A stretch of 64,000 nucleotides of DNA from an uncultured Victivallaceae bacterium (GCA_944389925.1 CALXOD010000051.1:1-64000); one strand, 5' to 3'. Positions 36,046-44,104 are shown, numbered from the stretch's first letter. The notes: a model not told the origin generated them from the letters alone. Numbers and translations are program-made.

Positions 36046-37601
36046 AGAAAAAATGGGTCTGGCCGGCTCTGGGGTTGGGTATCGTGCTTCTTGCTGGAGT
36101 GTGGTGGTACTGGGAAGAAACCCGGATTGAGGGATGGACGCTGGAAATGCCGGTGCCATCCCCCAGGCAGGAACCGCCGAAATACAAAATCATGCGTGGA
36201 CGTTTTTCGCTCCGGGTGAATCTGCCGTGGAATTTTCGTACGACCGTCACCTATCTGATGCCGGTAGACGAACAGGGAAAACCGTTGCCAAGTGCCTCGG
36301 ACATGGTTTTTTACGCGCCGTTTAGTGGAGAAGCCTGGCGGAAACCCCCGAGCCGTCCGATTCATTTCTATTTTGCGGAAGAACTGGGAATGACGATTTT
36401 TTCCTTTTCCATCGAGCTGGGCAAAACTTACCCCCAGGAACCACTCGATTACAGCAATCCCGACAGCGGCTGGATGGAAGTAGTCATGCAATGCCGGGAA
36501 CTGATTGTGCGCCGACACGGTCTGGAATTGCGCCCGCTGCTGGCCTGGGGACAGTCTGCGGGGGAAGCCATGGCGGGACACCTGGCATTGCGTTATCCCG
36601 ATGCAGTTGATGCAATAACCGGCTGCGGCGGAGGCATCAGAGTGAAACCGACTCAAATCAATCACACCGCCTGGCTGGTACTGAATACCTGGGGATGCCC
36701 CGCAGTTCCGGTCAACCGGATCTTTGAAAAACGAATGCGCGATCTGGGCATGCCTTGCCTGCGGGCGGAAACTCCCCCTTTACGGGAGCGAAAACAGGGC
36801 GTCAACCACCACACTCCCAATCAGGAAGCGTATGAATTGATTGCCTGCTTTCTCAGCGATGCCGCCCGACTGCGCCGTGAAAACGGCGGGCGGATGCCGC
36901 CTCCCGCCCAATGGCCGGTCACAGAGGTCATCCAGGGGAAAACCTATCAACTTCCCTCAGCAGAATTCGCCCGGTTATGGCGCCAACTACCCCATGAGAT
37001 CACCGCTTGGCAGGCCGCCCCGGAAGCCGCCGGCAATACCGGAATCGTGCGTTCGGTTTATCCTCCCCGGGATGACGTGAAACGACTGCTGGTGGTAGTC
37101 CCCCCCCTTTCGGGGGAAGCGGGATTGCGCGATTCGTTGTACGAATGTGTGATTCCCGGCGTCTTGGCAGTCGGCTTGACCGATCGCTTCGGAGAAGCCG
37201 GGGTGGAAGACTGGAAACGGGCTCTGCGTGACATTTTAAATGAAGAAAAGTGGAAGCAATACCCGTTGGAATTGGCACTCGGCGGCTTCCAAGGTCAGCT
37301 TGCGTTGCGGGCGGCATTGGAATTAAAAAGTGAACGCATTCGCCGAATTGGCTGTTTTAAACTGGAGTATGATCACCCCACACCCGAAATATCTCCGGCG
37401 AAGGCGATCGACGGGGTGCCGGCCCAAATACTCTGGTACGAGGATCCGGACCAGGTCATCCGCCAGAAGCTGCCACCCTCCATGGAGCGTCATATACTGA
37501 ATACCTCCCTTACCGAGACGGCATGGTTGAATATGCTGGCAGCATTTGTCGAACGCGAAAAACTACCGGACCCCTCTTCTGAGGTGGGAAAAAACGATTG
37601 A
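36036..37601 (+). CDS. Membrane-anchored alpha/beta hydrolase with a second, degenerate hydrolase domain
   Basis: 521 aa. An N-terminal anchor (VWPALGLGIVLLAGVWWYW) places the protein outside the inner membrane. The first domain has the nucleophile elbow GQSAG (LAWGQSAGEAMAGHLALRYP, about residue 171), typical of esterases and peptidases of this fold; VNHHTPNQEA may hold the His. From about residue 345 a second, similar core follows (KRLLVVVPPLSGEAGLRD, then LALGGFQGQLALRAALE), in which the elbow Ser is replaced by Gln. It thus looks like an internal duplication with one active copy. GGAGG precedes the ATG, which overlaps the ligase-like gene. Substrate unknown; an acyl or ester group on a surface glycan is a guess. 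Confidence 0.65.
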   Translation: MFLKKKWVWPALGLGIVLLAGVWWYWEETRIEGWTLEMPVPSPRQEPPKYKIMRGRFSLRVNLPWNFRTTVTYLMPVDEQGKPLPSASDMVFYAPFSGEAWRKPPSRPIHFYFAEELGMTIFSFSIELGKTYPQEPLDYSNPDSGWMEVVMQCRELIVRRHGLELRPLLAWGQSAGEAMAGHLALRYPDAVDAITGCGGGIRVKPTQINHTAWLVLNTWGCPAVPVNRIFEKRMRDLGMPCLRAETPPLRERKQGVNHHTPNQEAYELIACFLSDAARLRRENGGRMPPPAQWPVTEVIQGKTYQLPSAEFARLWRQLPHEITAWQAAPEAAGNTGIVRSVYPPRDDVKRLLVVVPPLSGEAGLRDSLYECVIPGVLAVGLTDRFGEAGVEDWKRALRDILNEEKWKQYPLELALGGFQGQLALRAALELKSERIRRIGCFKLEYDHPTPEISPAKAIDGVPAQILWYEDPDQVIRQKLPPSMERHILNTSLTETAWLNMLAAFVEREKLPDPSSEVGKND

Positions 37602-37615
37602 AAGGATTGCAGGTG

Positions 37616-38407
37616 ATGAAAAAAAATTTTACGCTGGTGGAACTGCTGACGGTGATTGCGATCATTTCTATTCTGGCCGCCCTCCTGTTGTCCGCCATGA
37701 ACAAAAGTCGCAACAAAGCCATCCAGATTACCTGCGTCAACAATAATCGGCAGTTGCAGATGGCTTTCATGCAGTACACCTCCAACAGCGATGGATTTTT
37801 CCCGCCTTATTACCCCAACTGGTTCGGTGGCCGTTACAGCTGGGTCAAAAATCTGGTGTACCACCGGTATGTCACCAATGCCGAACTGCTGGTCTGTTCA
37901 GAAGTAGCCCGGATGCCTTACGGAACCAGCGGCGGCAACCATCTGGATGCGCTGCGCATTTACGTAGACCGGTTGTTGAACGATGAACGGGGCTTGGATT
38001 ATCAGAATTTTGCCGGGAACCGGATCAGTTACGGCTACAACTGGGCCGCTTTCGGCAGAAACAAGGAACCGGCGCGGAACAACCGGATCCGGCATCCCTC
38101 GCAGACGATTCTGCTGGCGGAAAACAAACGGCATGATCCGGACGTGAAAGACAAGGAGGATACCTCTTCCTTCATCGTCTCTCCCAAAAGCAGAGAAGAT
38201 TATGCCTCCTACAAAACGTTTGCCGGGTATATATGGCCCCGGCATGACCAGAAGAGGCTGGCGGTCGGCTGGGCGGACGGCCATGCCACGCTGGAACAGG
38301 TGCCGACGCTGGATCCGGCGAAAATTTATGATGCGGCCCCTTTTGCCTATGGAGGCACCAAATCGCCGGAAGAGAAGGGCTATGCGGAAAACAACTGGGA
38401 TCTGTAA
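37616..38407 (+). CDS. Prepilin-type pseudopilin with H-X-DG-type motif
   Basis: 263 aa. It begins MKKNFTLVELLTVIAIISIL, a class III prepilin signal with Glu5 after the cleavage site, and carries VNNNRQLQMAFMQY plus the C-terminal RHDQKRLAVGWADGH (H-X10-DG here, close to the family H-X9-DG). This matches the pseudopilin family at 18236. The start at 37616 is chosen because it places the leader correctly and AAAGGA lies about 11 bases upstream; the frame could also start at TTG 37598. It overlaps the upstream hydrolase region closely (15 bases after its stop) and is the last gene of the cluster. Confidence 0.88.
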   Translation: MKKNFTLVELLTVIAIISILAALLLSAMNKSRNKAIQITCVNNNRQLQMAFMQYTSNSDGFFPPYYPNWFGGRYSWVKNLVYHRYVTNAELLVCSEVARMPYGTSGGNHLDALRIYVDRLLNDERGLDYQNFAGNRISYGYNWAAFGRNKEPARNNRIRHPSQTILLAENKRHDPDVKDKEDTSSFIVSPKSREDYASYKTFAGYIWPRHDQKRLAVGWADGHATLEQVPTLDPAKIYDAAPFAYGGTKSPEEKGYAENNWDL

Positions 38408-38763
38408 AAAATTTTTCCTGTGATTCCAGAAGGGTAAAAAACGATTGTTCCGGGATAAATTCCGGTTGCATATTCAGGAATGAAGCTTTTCTGAAAATAC
38501 TGTTTGCTGCACTATAAGAACGCCCGGAAGGCCATGACAGCAAAAATCCATGCCCTTCGCGGCCATATTCCCCAACCTCAGGATAAGCTCAAAAAGGCTT
38601 ATCATCATCGCTATGGTTGCCCATATTCAGCCACAACGATAAAAGCGGGCCTTGTTGTGTTTTGAGCTCAAATTATTGGGTTATTCATCAGCAATCGGGG
38701 AAAAACCGGGGATGGTTTTTATTTGAAAGCGAGCTCACATCTTGTTGTAAAGCGTTGATAATC
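38408..38763. other. Intergenic region between the pseudopilin and tRNA-Ser
   Basis: 356 bases without a supported gene. It holds a perfect 7-bp hairpin GATAAGC (38582-38588) / GCTTATC (38597-38603) and AAAAACC (38701-38707) / GGTTTTT (38714-38720), which on the minus strand could end tRNA transcription. The sequence is AT-richer than its flanks. No integrase fragment or direct repeat of the tRNA end was recognised. Confidence 0.5.
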
Positions 38764-38853
38764 TGGCGGAGAGAGAGGGATTCGAACCCTCGGCACGGTT
38801 GCCCGCGCAGCGGTTTTCAAGACCGCCGCCTTAAACCACTCGACCATCTCTCC
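38764..38853 (-). tRNA. tRNA-Ser (anticodon UGA), CCA encoded
   Basis: 90 nt. Acceptor stem GGAGAGA (38853-38847) pairs with TCTCTCC before discriminator G and encoded CCA (38766-38764). The anticodon loop CTTGAAA has TGA at 38819-38817. A long variable arm (GCGCGGGCAACCGTGC region) and the T-loop GGTTCGAATCC confirm a serine tRNA. TTGAAA and a TTTTATA-like -10 occur upstream on the minus strand. Confidence 0.97.
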
Positions 38854-38914
38854 GAAAAAGGATGCTATAAAATGACTCTGTTTTTTATTTTTTCAAGTCC
38901 GGAACTGAAAAAAA

Positions 38915-40318
38915 CTAGGTATGCTGGATCATCACCAGCGTCTGATCATCCCCCTGCTCCACCTCGTAACTGCCCACTTCTTCCAGAATCAGGTTGATCA
39001 CACTCCGCGCCGGTTCCCCGGTACGACAGCCCAAGCGGAACAATTCCTTCAGCCGCTCCAGGCCAAACTCCTCGCCTTTCCCATTCAACGCTTCCGTCAA
39101 TCCATCCGAATACAACAACAGCGCCATTCCCGGCTCAAATGCCGTGCAAAACGTATCGAACTCCGCAAATTCATCCGGCATGATCCCCAGCGCCGCCCCC
39201 TGCGGCATGATCGTCCGGATATGATCACGAACGAATGTCAAAAGCTCCGTATGCCCCGCCCGCCCGAATTCCAGCAGAGAATTGCGCCGGTCCAAAAGAC
39301 AGCATCCCAGCGTAATGAACCGATCCGCATCCGTTCCCCGATACATCTTGCGGTTCAAATCCCGCAGAAAGTCCCCCAGCGACACGAAATTATCCGCCAT
39401 AGCCCGAATCACGCTCCGCGTCATCGCCGTCAACATGCAGGCCGGCACCCCTTTCCCGCAGGCATCTCCCAGCACGATCAGCAACCGGTCCTCATCGATC
39501 TCCACAAAGTCATAGAAATCCCCGTTCACCTCCTTTGCCGAACGGGTAAAGGCCGTCACGGCAAACTGATCCCAGTCCGGAAACGCCTCCGGCAACAATG
39601 AAAATTGAATCTGCCGGGCAAATTCCAGTTCCTGATCAATCCGGTCCCGCCGACTGATCTCTCCGTAGGCATGCACGATATCCAGCGCCATCGCCATCTG
39701 AGGAGCCAGCAGTTGAAAATGTTCGAAAGCCTCCTCATCGAACGCCGCCCCCGGCTGATTCCGGTTGCCGAAAGCACAAACCACCCCCACAGTCTGACCG
39801 TTGCTCTCCAGCGGCATTGCCATCACGCTGCCGCAAACATTGGTATCCGGATATTCGTCAAAACGAGAATCCACCGCCGCGTTGGCCACCAGTTCAGCCC
39901 GACCGGTGTTCAGCAACTCACCGATAAAACCCTCTCCCGGACGGATCCGTTCCCGGCGCAGTAATTCAAAAAGATGATTCGGATGGGCCAGTAGCATCCG
40001 ATTCCCCGAGTGCACCAGCGGATAAGCCCCATGAACCCCCAGAACCAGCAGCCGTTCATCGATGAATTCATAAATTGCCGCAGTTTCCGCTCCACATTGT
40101 TCAGCCAGATAACCGGCGGCCAGGTTCATCGCCCCTTTCATCCCCCCTTCGGTCCGCATTTCGCCGAACATGCCGCTCAGGAAATGATCCACCCGACGGC
40201 TTCCCTCCCGAACCCGGTTCAGTTCGGCCGTCAAATCCTGGTTGTTCTGCCGTTCACGCAGCAGCAGTGCCACCGCAACAGCCACCAGTGCGGCCAGAAA
40301 TATAATCAGAATCAGCAT
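38915..40318 (-). CDS. GAF-SpoIIE (PP2C-type) protein phosphatase, RsbU-like
   Basis: 467 aa. One N-terminal membrane segment (ILIIFLAALVAVAVALLL) is followed by a coiled region, a GAF domain (about residues 60-215, with VCGSVMAMPLESNGQTVGVV) and a SpoIIE phosphatase domain. The latter shows metal-binding GDFYDF, LGDACGKGVPACM, YSDGLTEALN and GDDQTLVMI. Such enzymes dephosphorylate anti-anti-sigma factors in partner-switching signalling. No STAS or anti-sigma gene is adjacent, so the target is unknown. It lies downstream of tRNA-Ser on the opposite side from the accessory cluster and is a single minus-strand gene. Confidence 0.9.
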   Translation of the reverse strand: MLILIIFLAALVAVAVALLLRERQNNQDLTAELNRVREGSRRVDHFLSGMFGEMRTEGGMKGAMNLAAGYLAEQCGAETAAIYEFIDERLLVLGVHGAYPLVHSGNRMLLAHPNHLFELLRRERIRPGEGFIGELLNTGRAELVANAAVDSRFDEYPDTNVCGSVMAMPLESNGQTVGVVCAFGNRNQPGAAFDEEAFEHFQLLAPQMAMALDIVHAYGEISRRDRIDQELEFARQIQFSLLPEAFPDWDQFAVTAFTRSAKEVNGDFYDFVEIDEDRLLIVLGDACGKGVPACMLTAMTRSVIRAMADNFVSLGDFLRDLNRKMYRGTDADRFITLGCCLLDRRNSLLEFGRAGHTELLTFVRDHIRTIMPQGAALGIMPDEFAEFDTFCTAFEPGMALLLYSDGLTEALNGKGEEFGLERLKELFRLGCRTGEPARSVINLILEEVGSYEVEQGDDQTLVMIQHT

Positions 40319-40413
40319 CGTATCGCTCAGACTCTCGTTTGCATGCGCCCGGAAAATTCCATTCCTCCGGATTCTCCGAATTGATGGGAATATATCTTAC
40401 CCATTCCGCAAAG

Positions 40414-41040
40414 TCAAGCCGAAGGACAATCTTTGTTCAATGGGCATTCGCCACAGGCGGGGCGCCCCGCGTGGCAGGTGTCCCGTCCGTGAAAAATCAA
40501 CAGATGAGAAAAATTCGTCCAGCGTTCCGGCGGCACCAGAGCATTGATTTCCGCCTCAATTTTCTCCGGATCCTTCGATTTCGTCAATCCCAGTCGGTTC
40601 AGCACCCGGTTCACATGAGTATCCACCGGAAATCCAGGAAGACCGAAGGCATTTCCCAGCAGCACATTCGCACTTTTCCGCCCGATCCCGGGCAGCTGTA
40701 CCAGTTCTTCCATGGTCCGGGGAACCTCTCCGCCGAAACGGTCCTGCAACATCCGGGCGCAAGCCACCAGATTCCGGCTCTTGTTGCGGTACAAGCCACA
40801 AGCGTGAATCAGACGTCCCACCTCTTCCGGATCGGCTCCGGCCATCGCCGCAGCATCCGGATAATGTTGAAACAAGGCCGGCGTCACCTCATTGACACGA
40901 TCATCCCGGCATTGTGCCGACAGCATCACTGCGGCCAGCAGCTGAAACGGGGACTCATGCCGCAATGGACAACGCAATTCACCGTAACGCTCGAACAAGC
41001 GATCGTAAACGGCGGCCAGCCGTTGTTTTTTCGACTTCAT
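40414..41040 (-). CDS. nth: Endonuclease III (DNA glycosylase/AP lyase)
   Basis: 208 aa. Nth removes oxidised pyrimidines and cuts the abasic site. The helix-hairpin-helix LPGIGRKSANVLLG holds catalytic Lys122, and Asp140 sits in PVDTHVNRV, matching K120/D138 of E. coli. The C-terminal Cys189-X6-Cys196-X2-Cys199-X5-Cys205 binds the 4Fe-4S cluster. The start at 41040 overlaps the hisH stop (ATGA); the frame upstream of it is hisH in another frame. Usual length. Confidence 0.97.
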   Translation of the reverse strand: MKSKKQRLAAVYDRLFERYGELRCPLRHESPFQLLAAVMLSAQCRDDRVNEVTPALFQHYPDAAAMAGADPEEVGRLIHACGLYRNKSRNLVACARMLQDRFGGEVPRTMEELVQLPGIGRKSANVLLGNAFGLPGFPVDTHVNRVLNRLGLTKSKDPEKIEAEINALVPPERWTNFSHLLIFHGRDTCHAGRPACGECPLNKDCPSA

Positions 41041-41657
41041 GCAGCCGCCTCCGTCCGCCGGACGAAGTTGCCAAGCAAAAGCAACCCGGCGTCCTGACTT
41101 TTTTCCGGATGAAACTGCGTCGCAAAGATATTTCCATGCCCCAGGGCCGCTGCAAACGGCAGAATATAGTCGCATTCAAGCACAACATCCGCCGGATCGG
41201 CCGGTTCCGCATAGTACGAATGCACAAAATAGAAATAATCTCCGTCGGCAATTCCATCAGCACCGGGATGGTCGTGGCGCACCCGAATGTCATTCCACCC
41301 CATATGAGGGACTTTGCAACCGCTTCCCTCAGGGAAACGCCGTACACGTCCGGGAATGATGCCCAATCCAGCCACCCCCGGTGCCTCCTCGCTGGAATCG
41401 AGCAACATCTGCATCCCCAGACAAATGCCGGTGAGAATACCGCCGCGCCGGATGAAATTCTCCAGCGCAGCGGGAAATCCCCGGCGGGCGAGATTTTCCA
41501 TGCCGTCTCCGAAATGCCCGACCCCGGGCAGCAGACAGCCGGAAAAATGCGCCAGCTCCGCCGGACGATCGATTACCCGGACCTCGCCTCCGGCGCATTC
41601 CAACGCCTTGACTACAGAGCCGAGATTCCCCATATCGTAATCGACGACCGCAATCAT
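41037..41657 (-). CDS. hisH: Imidazole glycerol phosphate synthase, glutaminase subunit
   Basis: 206 aa. HisH supplies ammonia from glutamine to HisF in histidine biosynthesis. The class I amidotransferase triad is visible: Cys79 in GICLGMQML and His/Glu in TQFHPEKSQ. The N-terminal VVDYDMGNLGSV and oxyanion-strand PGVGHFGDGM are typical. No hisF or other his gene lies in the window; it is instead placed five bases after an SDR gene and coupled by ATGA to nth, so the three minus-strand genes probably share a transcript. Confidence 0.95.
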   Translation of the reverse strand: MIAVVDYDMGNLGSVVKALECAGGEVRVIDRPAELAHFSGCLLPGVGHFGDGMENLARRGFPAALENFIRRGGILTGICLGMQMLLDSSEEAPGVAGLGIIPGRVRRFPEGSGCKVPHMGWNDIRVRHDHPGADGIADGDYFYFVHSYYAEPADPADVVLECDYILPFAAALGHGNIFATQFHPEKSQDAGLLLLGNFVRRTEAAA

Positions 41658-41662
41658 CAGTA

Positions 41663-42514
41663 TCAGACTCCGGAAAACGCGGAAAAAGCACCATCTACCG
41701 GCAACACCACGCCATTGACGAAGCCGGAAGCGTTTTTATCTACCAGGAAGAGCAGTGCGCCAATCAAATCTTCCGGCTTGCCGAAGTGTCCCATCGGGGT
41801 ATGCGCCAGAATCGTATTGCCGCGGGCAGTCAGCGAACCATCGGGATTGGTCAGCAGCGTCCGGTTCTGATCCGTCAGGAAAAATCCCGGCGCAATCGCA
41901 TTAACCCGGATATTGACCTTCGCCATGTGCACCGCCAGCCACTGGGTGAAATTGCTGATGGCCGCCTTGGCACCGCTATAGGCGGGAATCTTGGTCAGAG
42001 GTTTGAAAGCGTTCATTGAGGAAATGTTGATGACCACGCCGCCGTCTTTTTCGGCCATGCCGCGGCAGAAGACCTGGGTCGGCAGCAGAGTCCCGAGGAA
42101 ATTAAGATTGAATACGAATCCAACCCCCGCCGGATCCATGTCGAAAAACGTATTGCCGGCGCCGGCCGTCAGGTCTTCCCGCAACAGGAATTCCCGTCCC
42201 GTCGTCCCCTTGGGGTGGTTGCCGCCCGCCCCGTTGATCAGAATGTCACAACTGCCGAATTCGGCCCGAATTTTGGCTTCTGCCGCTTTCAGGCTATCGA
42301 CTTCCAGTACATTGGCGGCGATGCCCATGGCGCAACCGCCCGCGGCGTTGATCCGATCTGCCACTTTACGCGCATTTTCCTCACGAAGGTCGAGGATGGC
42401 GACTTTGGCGCCGCATTCCGCCAGGGCTTCCGCCATGACGCTGCAAAGAATCCCGCCGCCGCCGGTCACTACCGCGACTTTGCCGGAAAGATCAATCTGA
42501 AATGGAACAGTCAT
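41663..42514 (-). CDS. SDR-family oxidoreductase, D-mannonate (fructuronate) reductase-like
   Basis: 283 aa. Rossmann motif VVTGGGGILCSVMAEALAECG, NAG-like LINGAGGNHP, the catalytic Ser in INISSMNAF and YSGAKAAISNF (Tyr-x3-Lys). The insertion between NGAGG and the next helix (GTTGREFLLREDL...TFFDMDPAG) is typical of SDR-type mannonate oxidoreductases in hexuronate use, so this assignment is favoured but not certain. A promoter lies at 42556-42584. hisH follows after five bases. Confidence 0.85.
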   Translation of the reverse strand: MTVPFQIDLSGKVAVVTGGGGILCSVMAEALAECGAKVAILDLREENARKVADRINAAGGCAMGIAANVLEVDSLKAAEAKIRAEFGSCDILINGAGGNHPKGTTGREFLLREDLTAGAGNTFFDMDPAGVGFVFNLNFLGTLLPTQVFCRGMAEKDGGVVINISSMNAFKPLTKIPAYSGAKAAISNFTQWLAVHMAKVNIRVNAIAPGFFLTDQNRTLLTNPDGSLTARGNTILAHTPMGHFGKPEDLIGALLFLVDKNASGFVNGVVLPVDGAFSAFSGV

Positions 42515-42555
42515 AATGTTGCCTCCTTATGATGTTTTCTGAGGTCCCGGCTTTT

Positions 42556-42584
42556 AATGTAACATCGGAAACCGCATCTTGCAA
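42556..42584 (-). promoter_or_regulatory. Sigma-70-like promoter of the SDR-hisH-nth run
   Basis: Minus strand TTGCAA (42584-42579), 17-base spacer, TACATT (42561-42556), about 42 bases before the ATG at 42514. Confidence 0.5.
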
Positions 42585-42725
42585 TAAAATAAACCGATTT
42601 TTTAAATCCGGTATGATCCAGCGCCCAGTCCTCACAACAAGATATTTTATGCTCTGTAAAATAGTCTAATTATCACTTTCCTTTTTCGAAACTCGGGAAA
42701 ATATAAAAAAAATGATATTTTCCTA

Positions 42726-42754
42726 TTGATTTTCTAAAGAAATAATAATAAATT
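42726..42754 (+). promoter_or_regulatory. Sigma-70-like promoter in the AT-rich gap
   Basis: TTGATT (42726-42731), 17-base spacer, TAAATT (42749-42754). The nearest annotated gene downstream is the XRE-type regulator at 43060, which would leave a leader of about 300 nt containing the repeated CAGACTGCCGG. Confidence 0.4.
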
Positions 42755-42927
42755 ATCCATGTAGGAGAGATGAAGACATTACAGTTTATTTTCCACTTTC
42801 CGAAATGGTGTTTTTTGAATAAATGAACGCAAACAGGCGGCAATTGCCCCCATATCGTTCAATTAGTTGTAGATTTTTCAAATCGAATTCAACGCCATCT
42901 CTGAAACAGGTCGTAATTTTATAAATT

Positions 42928-42981
42928 CAGACTGCCGGCCGGAAAAAAGGGAAAAAGCTGTAAAAAAATACAGACTGCCGG
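42928..42981. repeat. Direct repeat CAGACTGCCGG upstream of the XRE gene
   Basis: Two identical 11-mers at 42928-42938 and 42971-42981, 43 bases apart (about four helical turns), 80-130 bases before the regulator's ATG. They could be binding sites, for example of the regulator itself; this is inference. Confidence 0.4.
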
Positions 42982-43059
42982 TGTTTTCCTCATTTACGGC
43001 AAACTCCGGCGGATATTATAACGATAACAGTAAAAAACATAAAAAACAGGAAGCGAATC

Positions 43060-43545
43060 ATGCCGGACGTCAAAAGTGTCTTAAGTGAAGAAATCCGCCG
43101 ACTGGCGCGGAAAGAGGTAAAAACCGCCGTTGCTCCATTGCAGGAAACGATCTCTGCCTTGAAAAAGGTCGTCGCCGAACAGCGGCGGCAGCTGGCCGCG
43201 CTGCAGAAAGCTGTCGCCCCGCTGCAGGCCTCTGCGGAAAGCGAAACCGCGGAACAACCGGCAGTTGAAAAGAAAATCCGGCTGAACGCCGCCGGCATTG
43301 CCCGGATTCGCCGGAAACTGAAATTGACACAGGGCGAATTGAGCCTTCTGCTGGATGTCAGCTTGTCGACGATCAGTCATTGGGAATTGGGGCGTTGCGC
43401 TCCACGTGCGGAACAGAAGCGGAAACTCGCCGAACTGCGCCATGTCGGGAAACGCCGTCTGGCGGAAATGCTGACGGAAAAAAGCCAGGCTGCAGCAACA
43501 GTTGCTCCGGAAGCGGAAACGGCCACCAACGCGTCCGCAGAATAA
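43060..43545 (+). CDS. XRE-type HTH protein with N-terminal coiled coil
   Basis: 161 aa. Residues 8-55 form a charged, heptad-like helix (EEIRRLARKEVKTAV, LQETISALKKVVAEQRRQL), probably a coiled coil for oligomerisation. Residues 77-115 are a Cro/XRE helix-turn-helix (RIRRKLKLTQGELSLLLDVS, STISHWELGRCAPR). The tail is rich in Ala and Glu. Having the coiled coil in front of the DNA-binding domain is unusual for a phage-type repressor; relatives with a zinc- or antitoxin-domain were not recognised. GGAAG precedes the ATG. A direct repeat lies upstream and a strong hairpin follows the stop. Its targets are unknown. Confidence 0.75.
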   Translation: MPDVKSVLSEEIRRLARKEVKTAVAPLQETISALKKVVAEQRRQLAALQKAVAPLQASAESETAEQPAVEKKIRLNAAGIARIRRKLKLTQGELSLLLDVSLSTISHWELGRCAPRAEQKRKLAELRHVGKRRLAEMLTEKSQAAATVAPEAETATNASAE

Positions 43546-43556
43546 TGCTTAAAACG

Positions 43557-43599
43557 GGACAGCGGAAAAACGGTATTCTCTCCGTGTCTTCCGCTGTCC
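43557..43599 (+). terminator. Strong hairpin after the XRE gene
   Basis: Perfect 11-bp stem GGACAGCGGAA (43557-43567) / TTCCGCTGTCC (43589-43599), enclosing a smaller ACGG/CCGT stem. The following GTTAATACTGTCTTT is only weakly U-rich, so it may be a poor terminator. The ybaK ATG is 20 bases further on, without a clear ribosome site. Confidence 0.45.
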
Positions 43600-43618
43600 G
43601 TTAATACTGTCTTTCACC

Positions 43619-44098
43619 ATGTCCATCGGCAAAACCAATGCCATGCGTCTTCTGGATGCTGCCGCCGTCTCCTATGAAACGCACGAATATGACACGGCGG
43701 ACGGCGCCCTAGATGCCGTATCTGTTGCCCGGAAAATCAATCGGGCCCCGGAACAGGTATTCAAAACTCTGGTAACGGAATCGGCGGCACATGAGTATTT
43801 TGTCTTTCTCATTCCCGCTGCGGAGGAACTGGATTTGAAAAAGGCCGCCCGTGCCGCCGGAGTCAAGCAGATTTCCATGCTGCCGCTGAAACAGCTTTTC
43901 CCGCTGACTGGATACCGGCACGGCGGCTGTTCGCCGGTCGGAATGAAAAAACTTTTCCCCACCTATATTGAGGAAACAGCCCAGTTATTTGACCGTATCT
44001 GCTTTAGTGGTGGCCGAATCGGATTGAACCTGGAAAGTGCACCGGAAGCGCTGGCATCCTGTATCGGAGCCTGTTTCGCGCCGCTCACCCGGGAGTGA
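43619..44098 (+). CDS. ybaK: Cys-tRNA(Pro)/Cys-tRNA(Cys) deacylase YbaK
   Basis: 159 aa. YbaK/EbsC proteins remove wrongly attached cysteine from tRNA(Pro) to protect translation accuracy. Typical segments: KTNAMRLLDAAAVSYETHEY at the start, QVFKTLVTE with the conserved Lys, KKAARAAGVKQISMLPLKQL, GYRHGGCSPVGMKK and the final RIGLNLESAPEAL. The length matches the family. It lies six bases before mutY, probably one transcript. Confidence 0.95.
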   Translation: MSIGKTNAMRLLDAAAVSYETHEYDTADGALDAVSVARKINRAPEQVFKTLVTESAAHEYFVFLIPAAEELDLKKAARAAGVKQISMLPLKQLFPLTGYRHGGCSPVGMKKLFPTYIEETAQLFDRICFSGGRIGLNLESAPEALASCIGACFAPLTRE

Positions 44099-44104
44099 TC
44101 GAGC

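Larger units (their letters stand above)
42515..43059. other. AT-rich intergenic region with divergent promoters and a direct repeat
   Basis: 545 bases between the divergent SDR and XRE genes. It holds the SDR promoter (42556-42584), a plus-strand promoter (42726-42754) followed by a 17-codon frame starting at 42771 with no relatives, and CAGACTGCCGG twice (42928-42938 and 42971-42981). No tRNA or recognised gene remnant was found. Confidence 0.6.

Noticed and set aside
38408-38763. Integrase remnant or att site beside tRNA-Ser
   Set aside because: No frame resembling a recombinase and no duplicate of the tRNA 3' end could be found by eye.
38617-38997. 126-codon plus-strand frame across tRNA-Ser (contains RRERDSNPRH)
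   Set aside because: This peptide is the well-known artefact of translating the antisense of a serine tRNA; the tRNA is real and the frame has no ribosome site.
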